A stretch of DNA of 64,000 bases from positions 1 through 64,000 of the forward strand of contig NZ_JAMSCK010000004.1 in the NCBI RefSeq assembly GCF_023805255.1, in the 5' to 3' direction. The notes below the pieces were generated by a model. It worked only from the letters and a program-made list of their open reading frames with translations, was not told the origin of the DNA and did not search any database. Positions 45,637 to 54,527 of this stretch are shown piece after piece (the first letter of the stretch is position 1; the number at the start of each line of letters is the position of its first letter). This DNA comes from Gramella jeungdoensis (GTDB taxonomy: Bacteria; Bacteroidota; Bacteroidia; Flavobacteriales; Flavobacteriaceae). A program made the translations under genes and the position numbers.

Positions 45637-45666
45637 AAAAAGGGACTTGAAAAGTCCCTTTTTTAT
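45636..45666. terminator. Terminator of the 58-residue protein gene
   Basis: Stem GGGACTT/AAGTCCC with loop GAA, preceded by As and followed by six Ts. It begins at the stop codon and also lies just beyond the end of the convergent TonB receptor gene, so it may serve both. Confidence 0.88.
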
Positions 45667-45682
45667 TTCAATATTATTTCTT

Positions 45683-48193
45683 CTAGAATTCTCCTTCATC
45701 AAAATCTTCATTTCCGCCATTTCTTCTTTCCTGGCGTTTCTTTTGCTGATTGAATCTGTAGATCAGAGAAACTGTAAAATTTTGTCCTTGTCTCCATTGA
45801 AATTCAGTGTCTCTTTCATACGTGTCGGTAATCGTATAAGATTGTCTTTTTCTTGAATTCAACAGATCTCTTACATTTAAAGACAGTGTTGCTTTATCCT
45901 TAAAAAGGTCTTTACTCAATGCAAGATCCAGGGAGAGGTAACCATCCCGGTTTCCCTGAACTTCTTCAGAAGCACCCCTGTAAAATGCGTTGGTTTGCCA
46001 ATCGATTTTTGCTGGTAAGCTAACTTTTGAGCTAAATCTTGCGAACCACGAGGTGTTTTCGGCACTATAATCCCTTCCGTTGAAACTTCCTTCAGTTTTA
46101 AATCTGAAAAAATTGAAACTTCCGTTCAATCTTAGCCATTTTGCTGGATTATACAGAATACCAAGTTCACCACCGGTACGATCATTACTTGATAGGTTTA
46201 CAGGTATTCTTCGCACTACATTTGATCCTGCCACATTATCTTCTATTCTTTCGAAAGCATCAGTTTCGTGCTGATAATATACAGAAGTTGTTAAGGTGAT
46301 GTTTTCCCATCTTTTTAAATAACCAAGATCAAAGGCATTTGAGTATGCCGGCCTTAGATTTGGGTTCCCCTGAAAAATGTTATTGGTACTGCTTCTCGAA
46401 GGAAAGGGATTGATAAACCAGCCCCTGGGCCTATTGATTCTTCGATTATATCCCAGGGTTATATTTTCTTCTTCAGCCAGTTCATAAATCAAATTAACGG
46501 TGGGGAAGAGGCCAAGATAATTATTATCAAAATCTGTGTCTATAGGTATTCCGAACACCTCTTCAAGTTGCTGGTCGGTGAGTTCACTATCTATCTTTCC
46601 CTTAAGATTGGTGTTTTCAAGACGTAGTCCTAACAAGAAAGAAAGATTACCTATTTTAGTGCCGTACTGGGTATATAGCGCCTGAACATTTTCGGTATAA
46701 TCGAATTTATTTGAAAAGGTTTCATTGAACTCCAATTCTCCAGTATTCTCGTTTTCACTGAAAAGAGTATAATCGGTAATCTCATTTTCGAAATTTCCCC
46801 TGTAACCAGCTTCAAACTGTGAGTCCTCATTAAATGGAAGTACATAGTCTGCCTGTAGAAGATATTCCTTCTGATCTTCGGTAGTGTTAATCCTTTCAGC
46901 CAGCAGAGGGAAATCAATATCAGTAGGGTTGGAATCGATTCTCTCTCCAATATTTGTTAACTGGGTTTCACTATCATTCTCATACTGAAAATCGGCGGTA
47001 AGTTTATGTCCTTTATCATTAAAGTTATTAATGTAATTCAAAGAAACCTGCCAGCTGTTATCTTCTTCCTCCTGGTTTTCACTTCGGGTAGTCTCAAGTA
47101 CCAGTCCTTCATTCCTTTTATAATAATCTGAAGAGTTCGTGGTGACGTCTTCATCTTCACCATATCGATAAAAAACAGATCCTGTTATTGAAGAGCGGTC
47201 ATTAATGAAATATTCCATACCAAGATTAGTATTGTAATTCCTGTTCAGCCTTTCAATATCCCGATCCTCATAGATCCTGGAATATTCGGTTTCACTATTT
47301 TCAAAATACCTGGTATCAAAAAAACCTCCACCGGGTGCATCAAAATATCTGAAACCGGAAGTAGTAAAAAGATTAAAATTTTCTGTTCTATAATTCAAAT
47401 TTGCTGTTATCCCAGCATTGGCAGGAGTGCCGGCATTAAGGTTTAAAGAACCATTGAATCCCAGTGTCTTTTTCTGGCGTAAAATGATATTCAGAATTCC
47501 GGCCGTACCTTCGGCATCATAGCGTGCTGAGGGAGAGGTGATAACTTCTACACGCTCTATGGCATCGGCGGGAAGATTATTCAATATATTGGTGTCGCCA
47601 AAGCCGGCCATGGCTGATGGTTTCCCATTAATCAAAATTCTTACATTTTCATTTCCCCTAAGGCTTATTCCTCCATCTATATCCACTGTAACCGAAGGAA
47701 CATTATTAAGGGCATCGCTAACAGTCCCGCCAGCTGTAGTAAGATCTTTTCCGATATTGTATATTTTTTTGTCCAGACGAACATCCACCTGTGTGGTTTC
47801 TGCCCGTACAACGACCTCGTCAAGATTTTCCGAACCCAATCCAAGTTTAATGGTTCCCAGATCAAGATCTTTATCGATAGTTCTGTTCTTGAAAGTTTTG
47901 CTTTCGTATGAAATAAACTCAACGATTATGTTATAAGTTCCTTTTTTTACATCTATGGAGAACTCCCCCTGTGCATCAGTAACTCCTCCGGTAAGATCTT
48001 TGGGGTCTTCTACGTTCACTATGGAAATTGTTGCATACTCAAGGGGCACTTCAAGTTCGTTATCTATAACTGTACCCGAAATGGTAAACTGTCTGAGATC
48101 TGAAGGCCCCTGGGCAAAACTAGAAAATAGGAATACATTGAGAAGGCTAAAAATAAAGCCCAGAAGGAAAATCCTTTTGTTGGTCATTGTCAA
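45683..48193 (-). CDS. TonB-dependent receptor-like outer membrane beta-barrel protein
   Basis: An 836-residue outer membrane protein. Signal peptide about 1-28 (ending SSFAQ), CarboxypepD_reg-like domain (about 32-112: FTISGTVIDNELEVPLEYATISIV), plug-like domain (about 125-225, with LNNVPSVTVDIDGGISLRGNENVRILINGKPSAM) and a C-terminal barrel of the OMP_b-brl_3 type with many Asn/Arg/Tyr-rich strands. A basic, Asn/Glu-rich tail follows the last strand, which is unusual for a barrel ending in an aromatic residue. An alternative start is the second Met (48187). Barrels of this group often lack SusD partners and their substrates, perhaps metals or peptides, are unknown. Apparently monocistronic. 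Confidence 0.92.
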   Translation of the reverse strand: MTMTNKRIFLLGFIFSLLNVFLFSSFAQGPSDLRQFTISGTVIDNELEVPLEYATISIVNVEDPKDLTGGVTDAQGEFSIDVKKGTYNIIVEFISYESKTFKNRTIDKDLDLGTIKLGLGSENLDEVVVRAETTQVDVRLDKKIYNIGKDLTTAGGTVSDALNNVPSVTVDIDGGISLRGNENVRILINGKPSAMAGFGDTNILNNLPADAIERVEVITSPSARYDAEGTAGILNIILRQKKTLGFNGSLNLNAGTPANAGITANLNYRTENFNLFTTSGFRYFDAPGGGFFDTRYFENSETEYSRIYEDRDIERLNRNYNTNLGMEYFINDRSSITGSVFYRYGEDEDVTTNSSDYYKRNEGLVLETTRSENQEEEDNSWQVSLNYINNFNDKGHKLTADFQYENDSETQLTNIGERIDSNPTDIDFPLLAERINTTEDQKEYLLQADYVLPFNEDSQFEAGYRGNFENEITDYTLFSENENTGELEFNETFSNKFDYTENVQALYTQYGTKIGNLSFLLGLRLENTNLKGKIDSELTDQQLEEVFGIPIDTDFDNNYLGLFPTVNLIYELAEEENITLGYNRRINRPRGWFINPFPSRSSTNNIFQGNPNLRPAYSNAFDLGYLKRWENITLTTSVYYQHETDAFERIEDNVAGSNVVRRIPVNLSSNDRTGGELGILYNPAKWLRLNGSFNFFRFKTEGSFNGRDYSAENTSWFARFSSKVSLPAKIDWQTNAFYRGASEEVQGNRDGYLSLDLALSKDLFKDKATLSLNVRDLLNSRKRQSYTITDTYERDTEFQWRQGQNFTVSLIYRFNQQKKRQERRNGGNEDFDEGEF

Positions 48194-48300
48194 TTTTTTC
48201 TTTTATGACCACTCAAAATCGCTTTGGTTTAATCTATAGCGGTTAATATTTTGTTAAACCAAAATTGTAAAAGGTGGAACAGAACCTAATATTTTACTAA

Positions 48301-48669
48301 TCAGGATTTTCTGGTAAGCTCTTTATTTATAAAAATATAATGATCATACTGATCTTCATCCAGGAATTTCTTGAGATTCTTATGCTCATTTCTCTGAATA
48401 GCCTTCAGTTTGTTGACCTGCTGGGTAATATTTAGACTCGAATTAATAATCTCGTTCTTCTTGATAGTATATTCTATAATAGAATCCTCAAGAAGAGAAG
48501 TCTGTTCCTCATCAAGATTTAATTGATCTTTCCAGGTTAAAGCCAACTCTGCAGCAATTTCCTTGATTTCCCTTCGATTTCTCTCGTGTATATAGATTTG
48601 AGAATAAACGAAACCGGCCACTGCCGCAGCTGCTACACCAATTAATGCTATCCTGTGTTGAAGTTTCAT
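48301..48669 (-). CDS. Small anchored periplasmic protein, Spy/CpxP-like
   Basis: A 122-residue protein with an N-terminal membrane anchor (about 7-24) and a long helical domain (RNRREIKEIAAELALTWKDQLNLDEEQTSLLEDSIIEYT, QQVNKLKAIQRNEHKNLKKFLDEDQYDHY). The pattern of two helices with L-L-EQ and a closing FLDEDQYDHY resembles periplasmic Spy/CpxP or heavy-metal resistance sensor proteins, although the LTxxQ signature is only loosely matched. It starts 14 bases after the ArsC-like gene and may share its transcript. Function unknown. Confidence 0.75.
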   Translation of the reverse strand: MKLQHRIALIGVAAAAVAGFVYSQIYIHERNRREIKEIAAELALTWKDQLNLDEEQTSLLEDSIIEYTIKKNEIINSSLNITQQVNKLKAIQRNEHKNLKKFLDEDQYDHYIFINKELTRKS

Positions 48670-48683
48670 TTTTTAATTTCTTT

Positions 48684-49025
48684 TTAAAGCATTTTTTCTA
48701 TTTCAGAAGGAGGCCTTCCTACAACAGCTTTTTTGTCATCCTCTACAATAGGTCTTTCAATCAGCTTAGGATTCTTGACCATGACAGTAATAAGCTCCCT
48801 GTCGCTAAGATCTTTATCTTTATAATCTTCTTTCCAGATCTTTTCATTTTTTCTAACCAGCTGAATGGGAGCAATATCAAGCTTATTGATCAGGGCTTCA
48901 AGCTCTTCTTCGCTTAAAGGCTCCTTAAGATATTCCTTTATTTCAAATTCTTTATCAGAATTTTTAAGAATTTCCAGACCTTCTCTGGATTTTCTACATC
49001 TTGCGTTATGATAGATCTTTAGCAT
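48684..49025 (-). CDS. ArsC/Spx family thioredoxin-fold protein
   Basis: A 113-residue protein starting at MLKIYHNARCRKSREGLEIL (49025); a longer reading from 49097 would add an unrelated leader overlapping prfB. It has the ArsC-family thioredoxin fold with the N-terminal Cys10 in CRKS, the IKEYLKEPLSEEELEALI helix, LVRKNEKIWKE, and KLIERPIVEDDKKAVVGRPP with the Arg that follows P-I in glutaredoxin-dependent arsenate reductases. Whether it reduces arsenate or acts as an Spx-like or oxidative-stress protein is not decidable. No other arsenic gene is nearby. It lies 68 bases after prfB on the same strand. Confidence 0.88.
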   Translation of the reverse strand: MLKIYHNARCRKSREGLEILKNSDKEFEIKEYLKEPLSEEELEALINKLDIAPIQLVRKNEKIWKEDYKDKDLSDRELITVMVKNPKLIERPIVEDDKKAVVGRPPSEIEKML

Positions 49026-49093
49026 GTTTTTGAAATTTTCCTTTTTAAAATAATCAATTAATTCAAATTTTAAAAGTCGGTTCAATAATGATA

Positions 49094-50192
49094 TCAATCT
49101 TCTTCTTTCTGGCCCATCATCATAAGGAATGATTTTAGAAACCTATCTATTTCTCCATTCATCACATCCTCCACATTTCCTGTCTCTTCACCAGTTCTTA
49201 CATCCTTTACTAGTTTATAAGGGTGCATCACATAATTCCTTATTTGAGAACCCCATTCTATCTTCATCTTAGAATCCTCGATCTCCCTTCGTTGAGCCTG
49301 CCTCTTTTGAAGCTCTATTTCAAAAAGCTGACTTTTTAAAAGCTGCATAGCCTTGTTCTTGTTCTCCAGCTGTGAACGAGTTTCAGAGTTCTCAATAACT
49401 ATGCCGGTAGGTGTATGTCGCAATCTGACTGCCGTCTCCACCTTATTCACATTCTGGCCTCCGGCACCCGATGCTCTCATGGTCTCCCAGCTTATATCCG
49501 CAGGATTGATGTCTATTTCAATACTTTCATCCACCAGAGGATATACATATACCGAGGCAAACGAAGTGTGACGTTTCGCATTTGAGTCAAATGGTGAAAT
49601 TCGCACCAGTCTGTGTACGCCGTTCTCACCTTTTAACCAGCCAAATGCATACTCGCCTTCAATTTCCAGGGTTACCGTTTTAATCCCGGCTACATCGCCA
49701 GCCTGGTAGTTGAGCTCACGGATCTTATATTTTCGCTTTTCAGCCCACATAAGATACATTCGCATCAGCATCTCTGCCCAGTCACAGCTTTCCGTTCCTC
49801 CGGCACCGGCGGTAATCTGAAGCACGGCGCTCATATTGTCACCTTCTTCTGAAAGCATGTTCTTGAACTCCAGATCTTCTATAAGATCAACAGCTTTTTC
49901 ATGCCGTTCCTGAACATCTTCGGCAGATGCTTCTTCCTCTTTATAAAATTCATAGATAACATCCAGGTCATCTACAAGGGTTTCAGCCTTTTCGTAGTCT
50001 TCCACCCAACTTTTTTCAGAATTGACCTCCTTCATGATCCGCTCTGCTTTTTTGGGATCATCCCAAAAATCAGGAGCGAAGGTCTTTTCTTCCATATTGG
50101 TTATTTCGATCTTTTTGGCATCAATGTCAAAGATACCTCCTTAACGCAACCAGGCGCTCCTTAAGATCCTTAATATTTTCGGTCGTTATCAT
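49094..50192 (-). CDS. prfB: Peptide chain release factor 2, with programmed +1 frameshift
   Basis: RF2 terminates translation at UGA and UAA. The full protein needs two frames: codons 1-21 from ATG at 50192 ([10 protein letters not shown] to RRYL), then, after CTT, an in-frame TGA (50129-50127). Skipping one base (T at 50129) continues with GAC and stays open to 49094, giving 365 residues in total, the usual RF2 length. Downstream motifs are the SPF tripeptide in [14 protein letters not shown] and the GGQ loop [22 protein letters not shown] reading starting only at the internal Met (50095) would miss 32 residues of domain 1. Frameshifting is autoregulated in known cases: low RF2 favours the shift. 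Confidence 0.96.
50127..50141 (-). promoter_or_regulatory. prfB +1 frameshift site
   Basis: Coding strand AGG AGG TAT CTT TGA C: an SD-like AGGAGG three bases ahead of the slippery CTT, then the UGA that RF2 itself recognises. This is the classic autoregulatory arrangement. The AGGAGG is notable because genes here otherwise have no Shine-Dalgarno sites. Confidence 0.95.
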
Positions 50193-50289
50193 TCATGTTC
50201 GATTTGTGGTAAAAATAGAATTTAGGGAAGTTTCGGAAAAGTATTTAACGATAATTTTATAGTTTTAGACAGCTTTAAAAAACTAACAG

Positions 50290-52683
50290 ATGAGTAGAAT
50301 TACCTGTATTATTCTGGCCTTCAGTATTTCATTCGCAATGAAGGCTCAGTTCCTTGATAAAAAAGAAGACCTCAAAAAATATGAAGGCTATTTCGATTTT
50401 CATTATAACGAAAAGGAAGATGAGATATATCTTGAAGTGGATAGCCTGGATACCGAGTTTCTCTATACTCATTTTCTCACATCGGGCGTAGGTTCAAATG
50501 ATATTGGTTTGGATCGCGGTCAGTTAGGGGGAGAGCAGGTAGTGAAATTTCAGAAAGCGGGGAATAAACTGTTGCTTGTTCAGCCTAATCAGAATTATAG
50601 GGCGATTACCGATAATGAAGCCGAAAAGCAAAGCGTTGCTGAAGCCTTTGCTAAATCTGTCATTTTTGGATTTGAGATCAAAGAAGAAAAGGATGGGAAA
50701 TATATTATAGATTTTACTCCTTTTTTAATGCAGGATTCTCATGGGGTGACCGATAAACTTAAAAAAGGCAATTATGGCACCTATAAACTGGACAAATCAA
50801 AAAGTGCTCTGTCCCTGGAAAGGACAAAGGCATTCCCTGAAAATGTGGAGTTCGAGGCCTTACTTACTTTTGAAGGTGAACCTAAAAACCGAACTGTGAA
50901 TTCTGTGGTTCCAGATCCAAAGAATATTAGTGTGATTCAACATCATTCTTTTGTGAAGCTTCCGGATGACAACTATAAAAAACGAGTTTTTGATCCGCGA
51001 AGTGGAGCCATTTTTATTTCATATATGGATTATGCGTCTCCGGTTTATGAACCTATCAGGAAGCGTTATGCAATTAGACATAGACTGGAAAAGAAGGATC
51101 CGGAAGCCGAAATTAGCGAAGCGGTAGAACCGATCATCTATTATCTCGATCCCGGAACTCCTGAACCTGTACGTTCAGCTTTACTGGAAGGAGCCAGCTG
51201 GTGGAACCAGGCATTTGAGGAAATAGGTTATAAAGATGCCTTCCAGGTTAAAATGCTGCCCGAAGATGCAGACCCTCTCGATGTAAGATATAATGTGATC
51301 CAGTGGGTACACCGATCTACCAGGGGATGGAGCTATGGAGCCAGTGTAGTAGATCCCAGAACCGGTGAGATCATCAAAGGTCATGTTAGTTTAGGGAGTT
51401 TAAGAATAAGACAGGATTTTATGATTGCCCAGGCAATGATGAATAAACCATTCGCCGAAAATGATGAAAATCATGACCACATGATGGAGCTTGCTCTTGC
51501 AAGGATAAGGCAGCTTTCGGCTCACGAGGTTGGTCATACCATTGGTTTTACCCATAATTTTGCCGCCAGCACAAGTGACAGGGCTTCGGTGATGGATTAT
51601 CCTCATCCGCAGTTCGAACTTAATAATGGTGAAATTGAATTTGCCAATGCCTACGATACTGGAATAGGAGAGTGGGATAAAGTAACGGTAAAATACAGTT
51701 ATAGTGATGTGCCTGAAGGAATGAAGGAAAGAGACTATCTTAACTCTGTTCTTGAAGACGCAAGGCTTGAAGGTCTTAAATTTATCACAGATTCTGATGC
51801 CCGCGCAACGGGTGGGGCTCATGCCTTTGCACATCTTTGGGATAATGGAACCGATGCCGCCGAAGAGCTTGAAAGAGTTCTTGTTATAAGAGAAAAAGCC
51901 ATCCAGAATTTTTCTAAAGATAATATCAGAACCGATGAGCCTTATAGCGTTCTGGAAGATGTTTTCGTGCCGTTGTATTTCTTCCATAGGTATCAGACCG
52001 AAGCCGCGGTAAAGATGATCGGCGGACTTGAATACAGCTATGCCGTTAAAGGAGGAGGGGAGAATATAGTTGAGCATCTTGATGAGAAACTTCAGAAAAA
52101 GGCCCTTGAAAGTATTCTTAAAACTTTATCGGCTCAAGAGCTGGCTATTCCTGAAGGTAAACTGGAATTATTTCCACCAAGAGCCTTTGGTTATTCACGG
52201 GATCGTGAATCTTTCAAGAGCAATACAGATGTGGCCTTTGATGCGCTGGGAGGGCCGGCAACGGCTAGTGATATGACTCTTGGATTATTATTTCATCCTG
52301 CGAGAGCGGAAAGACTGGTGCAGCAACATGCTTTGGACAGGAAACTTCCTGGCCTGGAATATGTGCTTGAAGAAACGATTTCAAAGACTATCAAAAATGA
52401 CAAAAAGGATGAATACCTGAAAAGCGTTCAGAATACTATCAATTTTGTGGTGTTCAAACATTTATTGAACCTGGCCGTAAATGAAAAATCCACACCGTTG
52501 GTTAGGTCTATTGCAAATCAGCAGATCGATGAACTTGCAAACTGGTTAAGAACAAGAAAGGATGCTGTTTCAGTTGAAATGTACCGAAATATTAAAAGAT
52601 TCAGAGAGGAGCCTGAAGATTTCAAAATGGAGATAAATGTTCCAAAGATTCCCGACGGTTCTCCGATAGGAAGTTATAAATAA
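50290..52683 (+). CDS. Exported zinc-dependent metalloprotease (met-zincin, DUF5117/DUF4953)
   Basis: A 797-residue protein with a signal peptide (1-19). The extended zinc motif HEVGHTIGFTHN begins at His412: ligands His412, His416 and His422 with catalytic Glu413, the met-zincin pattern. A SVMDYPHPQ segment 15 residues later provides the Met-turn. Upstream are DUF5118/DUF5117-like beta domains (EFLYTHFLTSGVGSNDIGLDRGQLGG) and the substrate-side segment YYLDPGTPEPVRSALLEGASWWNQAFEEIGY. The C-terminal part is helical. Members occur widely in Bacteroidota; physiological substrates are unknown. It is transcribed alone and converges with the transglutaminase gene, with only 2 bases between the stops. 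Confidence 0.92.
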   Translation: MSRITCIILAFSISFAMKAQFLDKKEDLKKYEGYFDFHYNEKEDEIYLEVDSLDTEFLYTHFLTSGVGSNDIGLDRGQLGGEQVVKFQKAGNKLLLVQPNQNYRAITDNEAEKQSVAEAFAKSVIFGFEIKEEKDGKYIIDFTPFLMQDSHGVTDKLKKGNYGTYKLDKSKSALSLERTKAFPENVEFEALLTFEGEPKNRTVNSVVPDPKNISVIQHHSFVKLPDDNYKKRVFDPRSGAIFISYMDYASPVYEPIRKRYAIRHRLEKKDPEAEISEAVEPIIYYLDPGTPEPVRSALLEGASWWNQAFEEIGYKDAFQVKMLPEDADPLDVRYNVIQWVHRSTRGWSYGASVVDPRTGEIIKGHVSLGSLRIRQDFMIAQAMMNKPFAENDENHDHMMELALARIRQLSAHEVGHTIGFTHNFAASTSDRASVMDYPHPQFELNNGEIEFANAYDTGIGEWDKVTVKYSYSDVPEGMKERDYLNSVLEDARLEGLKFITDSDARATGGAHAFAHLWDNGTDAAEELERVLVIREKAIQNFSKDNIRTDEPYSVLEDVFVPLYFFHRYQTEAAVKMIGGLEYSYAVKGGGENIVEHLDEKLQKKALESILKTLSAQELAIPEGKLELFPPRAFGYSRDRESFKSNTDVAFDALGGPATASDMTLGLLFHPARAERLVQQHALDRKLPGLEYVLEETISKTIKNDKKDEYLKSVQNTINFVVFKHLLNLAVNEKSTPLVRSIANQQIDELANWLRTRKDAVSVEMYRNIKRFREEPEDFKMEINVPKIPDGSPIGSYK

Positions 52684-52685
52684 TC

Positions 52686-53537
52686 CTATTGCTGCTGTTG
52701 ATGGGCTAGAACCTGTACGGTATATTCAGTTTCATTTTTTCCGGAAGAATAAACAACTCCCTTGAGAGGCGGGCAGTCTGAATAATCCTTACCGTGGGCA
52801 ACCTTGATATGATTTTCAACCGCCAGAAGATTGTTTGTGGGGTCGAAACCTATCCAGCCAGCACCGGGAATGTTGCACTCCACCCAGGCATGCATCTGGG
52901 AATCTCCAAAATAGCCGTTGCCCTGGTGCAAATAACCTGAAACATAACGCGAAGGAATTCCAAAGTTCTTAGCGATAGCTATAAACAGATGTGCAAAATC
53001 CTGGCAGACTCCCTGTTTGATCTCAAGGATATGATTTAAATCGGTGTCTATATCGGTTACATCGGTTTTAAATGTAAATTCCTCATAAATCCACGCATTG
53101 AGTTTCTGCAGATTTTCAAATATTGAGATCGATTCATCAAACTTAAATTCTACCTCTTGTGGCAGAGTAGTCAATAAAGTATTCCTGAGGAAAATATCAT
53201 TTTCAGCCCTGAAACCTATGGATCTTAAATGATTATATTCCTCGCCTGTAGCATTGGCAACCTTTTCAAAGATATTTTCTGCCTTTTTGATCAGATGGAA
53301 ATCGGCATTGAATTCAACAGCTTCGAAACTTTCGGTAGGCCGAATACGATAGGTCTTAAAATTATATCCGTTAATGGATTTTTCAGTTTTTATTTTTAGT
53401 GAATTCGTAAAACTATCTGAGATCAATTCCTGGGAATCATTGCTTTCAGGAATAATTAAAAATTGCCATAAAGCACCTGCAGCCTGGTTTTCGTAGGTGT
53501 TTGTAGCCGAATACCTTATATGATAATCAAGGTCCAT
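52686..53537 (-). CDS. Transglutaminase-like family protein
   Basis: A 283-residue cytosolic protein with a complete Cys-His-Asp triad: Cys178 in EIKQGVCQDFAHLFI, His216 in SQMHAWVEC, and Asp232 in GWIGFDPTNN. The N-terminal part is the beta-rich domain typical of bacterial transglutaminase-like cysteine proteases, starting LDYHIRYSATNTYENQAAGALWQF. It is last in a conserved cluster with an alpha-E protein and a circularly permuted ATP-grasp enzyme. Such clusters have been proposed to build or cut a peptide-like modification; the protease may remove it. 42 bases separate it from the alpha-E gene. Confidence 0.92.
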   Translation of the reverse strand: MDLDYHIRYSATNTYENQAAGALWQFLIIPESNDSQELISDSFTNSLKIKTEKSINGYNFKTYRIRPTESFEAVEFNADFHLIKKAENIFEKVANATGEEYNHLRSIGFRAENDIFLRNTLLTTLPQEVEFKFDESISIFENLQKLNAWIYEEFTFKTDVTDIDTDLNHILEIKQGVCQDFAHLFIAIAKNFGIPSRYVSGYLHQGNGYFGDSQMHAWVECNIPGAGWIGFDPTNNLLAVENHIKVAHGKDYSDCPPLKGVVYSSGKNETEYTVQVLAHQQQQ

Positions 53538-53579
53538 AATTCAAAATTAAGAATGGCAAATAAAGGTGATTTTGGTGAA

Positions 53580-54524
53580 TTAATAATTAAAATATTCATT
53601 TTCTAATTTCAGGGCTATACTATTAAGGTCATCTAGAATATTTTGAATAAAGGTCTGCAGGTCGCTCTCAATTTCTTCAATGATTTTAAACTGATATTTG
53701 GCTCTTACTTTCCCTATTAGAAACTCTGAAGATGTTTTTGATGGATACTTCTCATGGCTTAAAACTTTGATGTGTTCACAAACCTGATTAAGACTGTTTA
53801 TTACCGACCTCGGGCAGTCTGGATTAAGGATAAGAAATTCCAGGGTGGTAAAGCTGGTTGGAGTTTTTCTGTAAAACCTTCGCATCATATCGTAGGATTC
53901 TGCACATTTTAGCAGAGTAGTCCATTCATAGCTGTTTTTTAGGGTGTCTCCATAACTTCCCTGCGCGAGTACGGCGTCTTTGTATTTAGAATTTATGATT
54001 CGAATGATCTGTGTAGCTCTTTCTATATTCACCCCAAGCATGATGATCGCATAAACCTTATCATGAAGAAGTGTACCTCTTATCTTTCCTCTAAGTATAG
54101 AAACATTTTCGGTCACCTGAACAGTGAAGTCATACAAACCTCTTTGAGTGAAATTCTCTACCGAATAATTCAGAACAAAATGGTAGAATTTATTAATGGA
54201 TTCATATAGTTCAGTTGAGATTAGGTCTCGAGCACTATTGGCGTTTTCACGGGCAAGTTTCACATAATTGATTATGGAATAAGCTCTATCGGGATTCAGA
54301 GCAATATCGTAAAGCACCTCTTGTTCATTGAGTTCATTTTCTGTCCTGCTGAAATCATCGGCCATAAATAACATCGACTGTAATACGAACTGACGGGACT
54401 GAGAAAGTTCGTTAGGCGCATCGAGGGATGAAAAATAATTAACATTCAGGTACCGGGCTACATGTTCAGCTCGTTCAATATATCTTCCCATCCAGAAAAG
54501 ATTGTTGGCTACTCTTGCTAACAT
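53580..54524 (-). CDS. Alpha-E domain protein
   Basis: An all-helical 314-residue protein with the alpha-E opening MLARVANNLFWMGRYIERAEHVARYLNVN, the RENANSARDLISTELYESIN segment and GVNIERATQIIRIIN. Alpha-E proteins always travel with the circularly permuted ATP-grasp enzyme and a transglutaminase-like protease, as here; their biochemical role is unproven. It lies 3 bases after the ATP-grasp gene. Confidence 0.93.
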   Translation of the reverse strand: MLARVANNLFWMGRYIERAEHVARYLNVNYFSSLDAPNELSQSRQFVLQSMLFMADDFSRTENELNEQEVLYDIALNPDRAYSIINYVKLARENANSARDLISTELYESINKFYHFVLNYSVENFTQRGLYDFTVQVTENVSILRGKIRGTLLHDKVYAIIMLGVNIERATQIIRIINSKYKDAVLAQGSYGDTLKNSYEWTTLLKCAESYDMMRRFYRKTPTSFTTLEFLILNPDCPRSVINSLNQVCEHIKVLSHEKYPSKTSSEFLIGKVRAKYQFKIIEEIESDLQTFIQNILDDLNSIALKLENEYFNY

Positions 54525-54527
54525 AAA

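Noticed and set aside
49026-49097. Longer ArsC-like protein starting at 49097
   Set aside because: The added residues overlap the prfB end and are unrelated to the thioredoxin fold, which starts at MLKIYHNARC.
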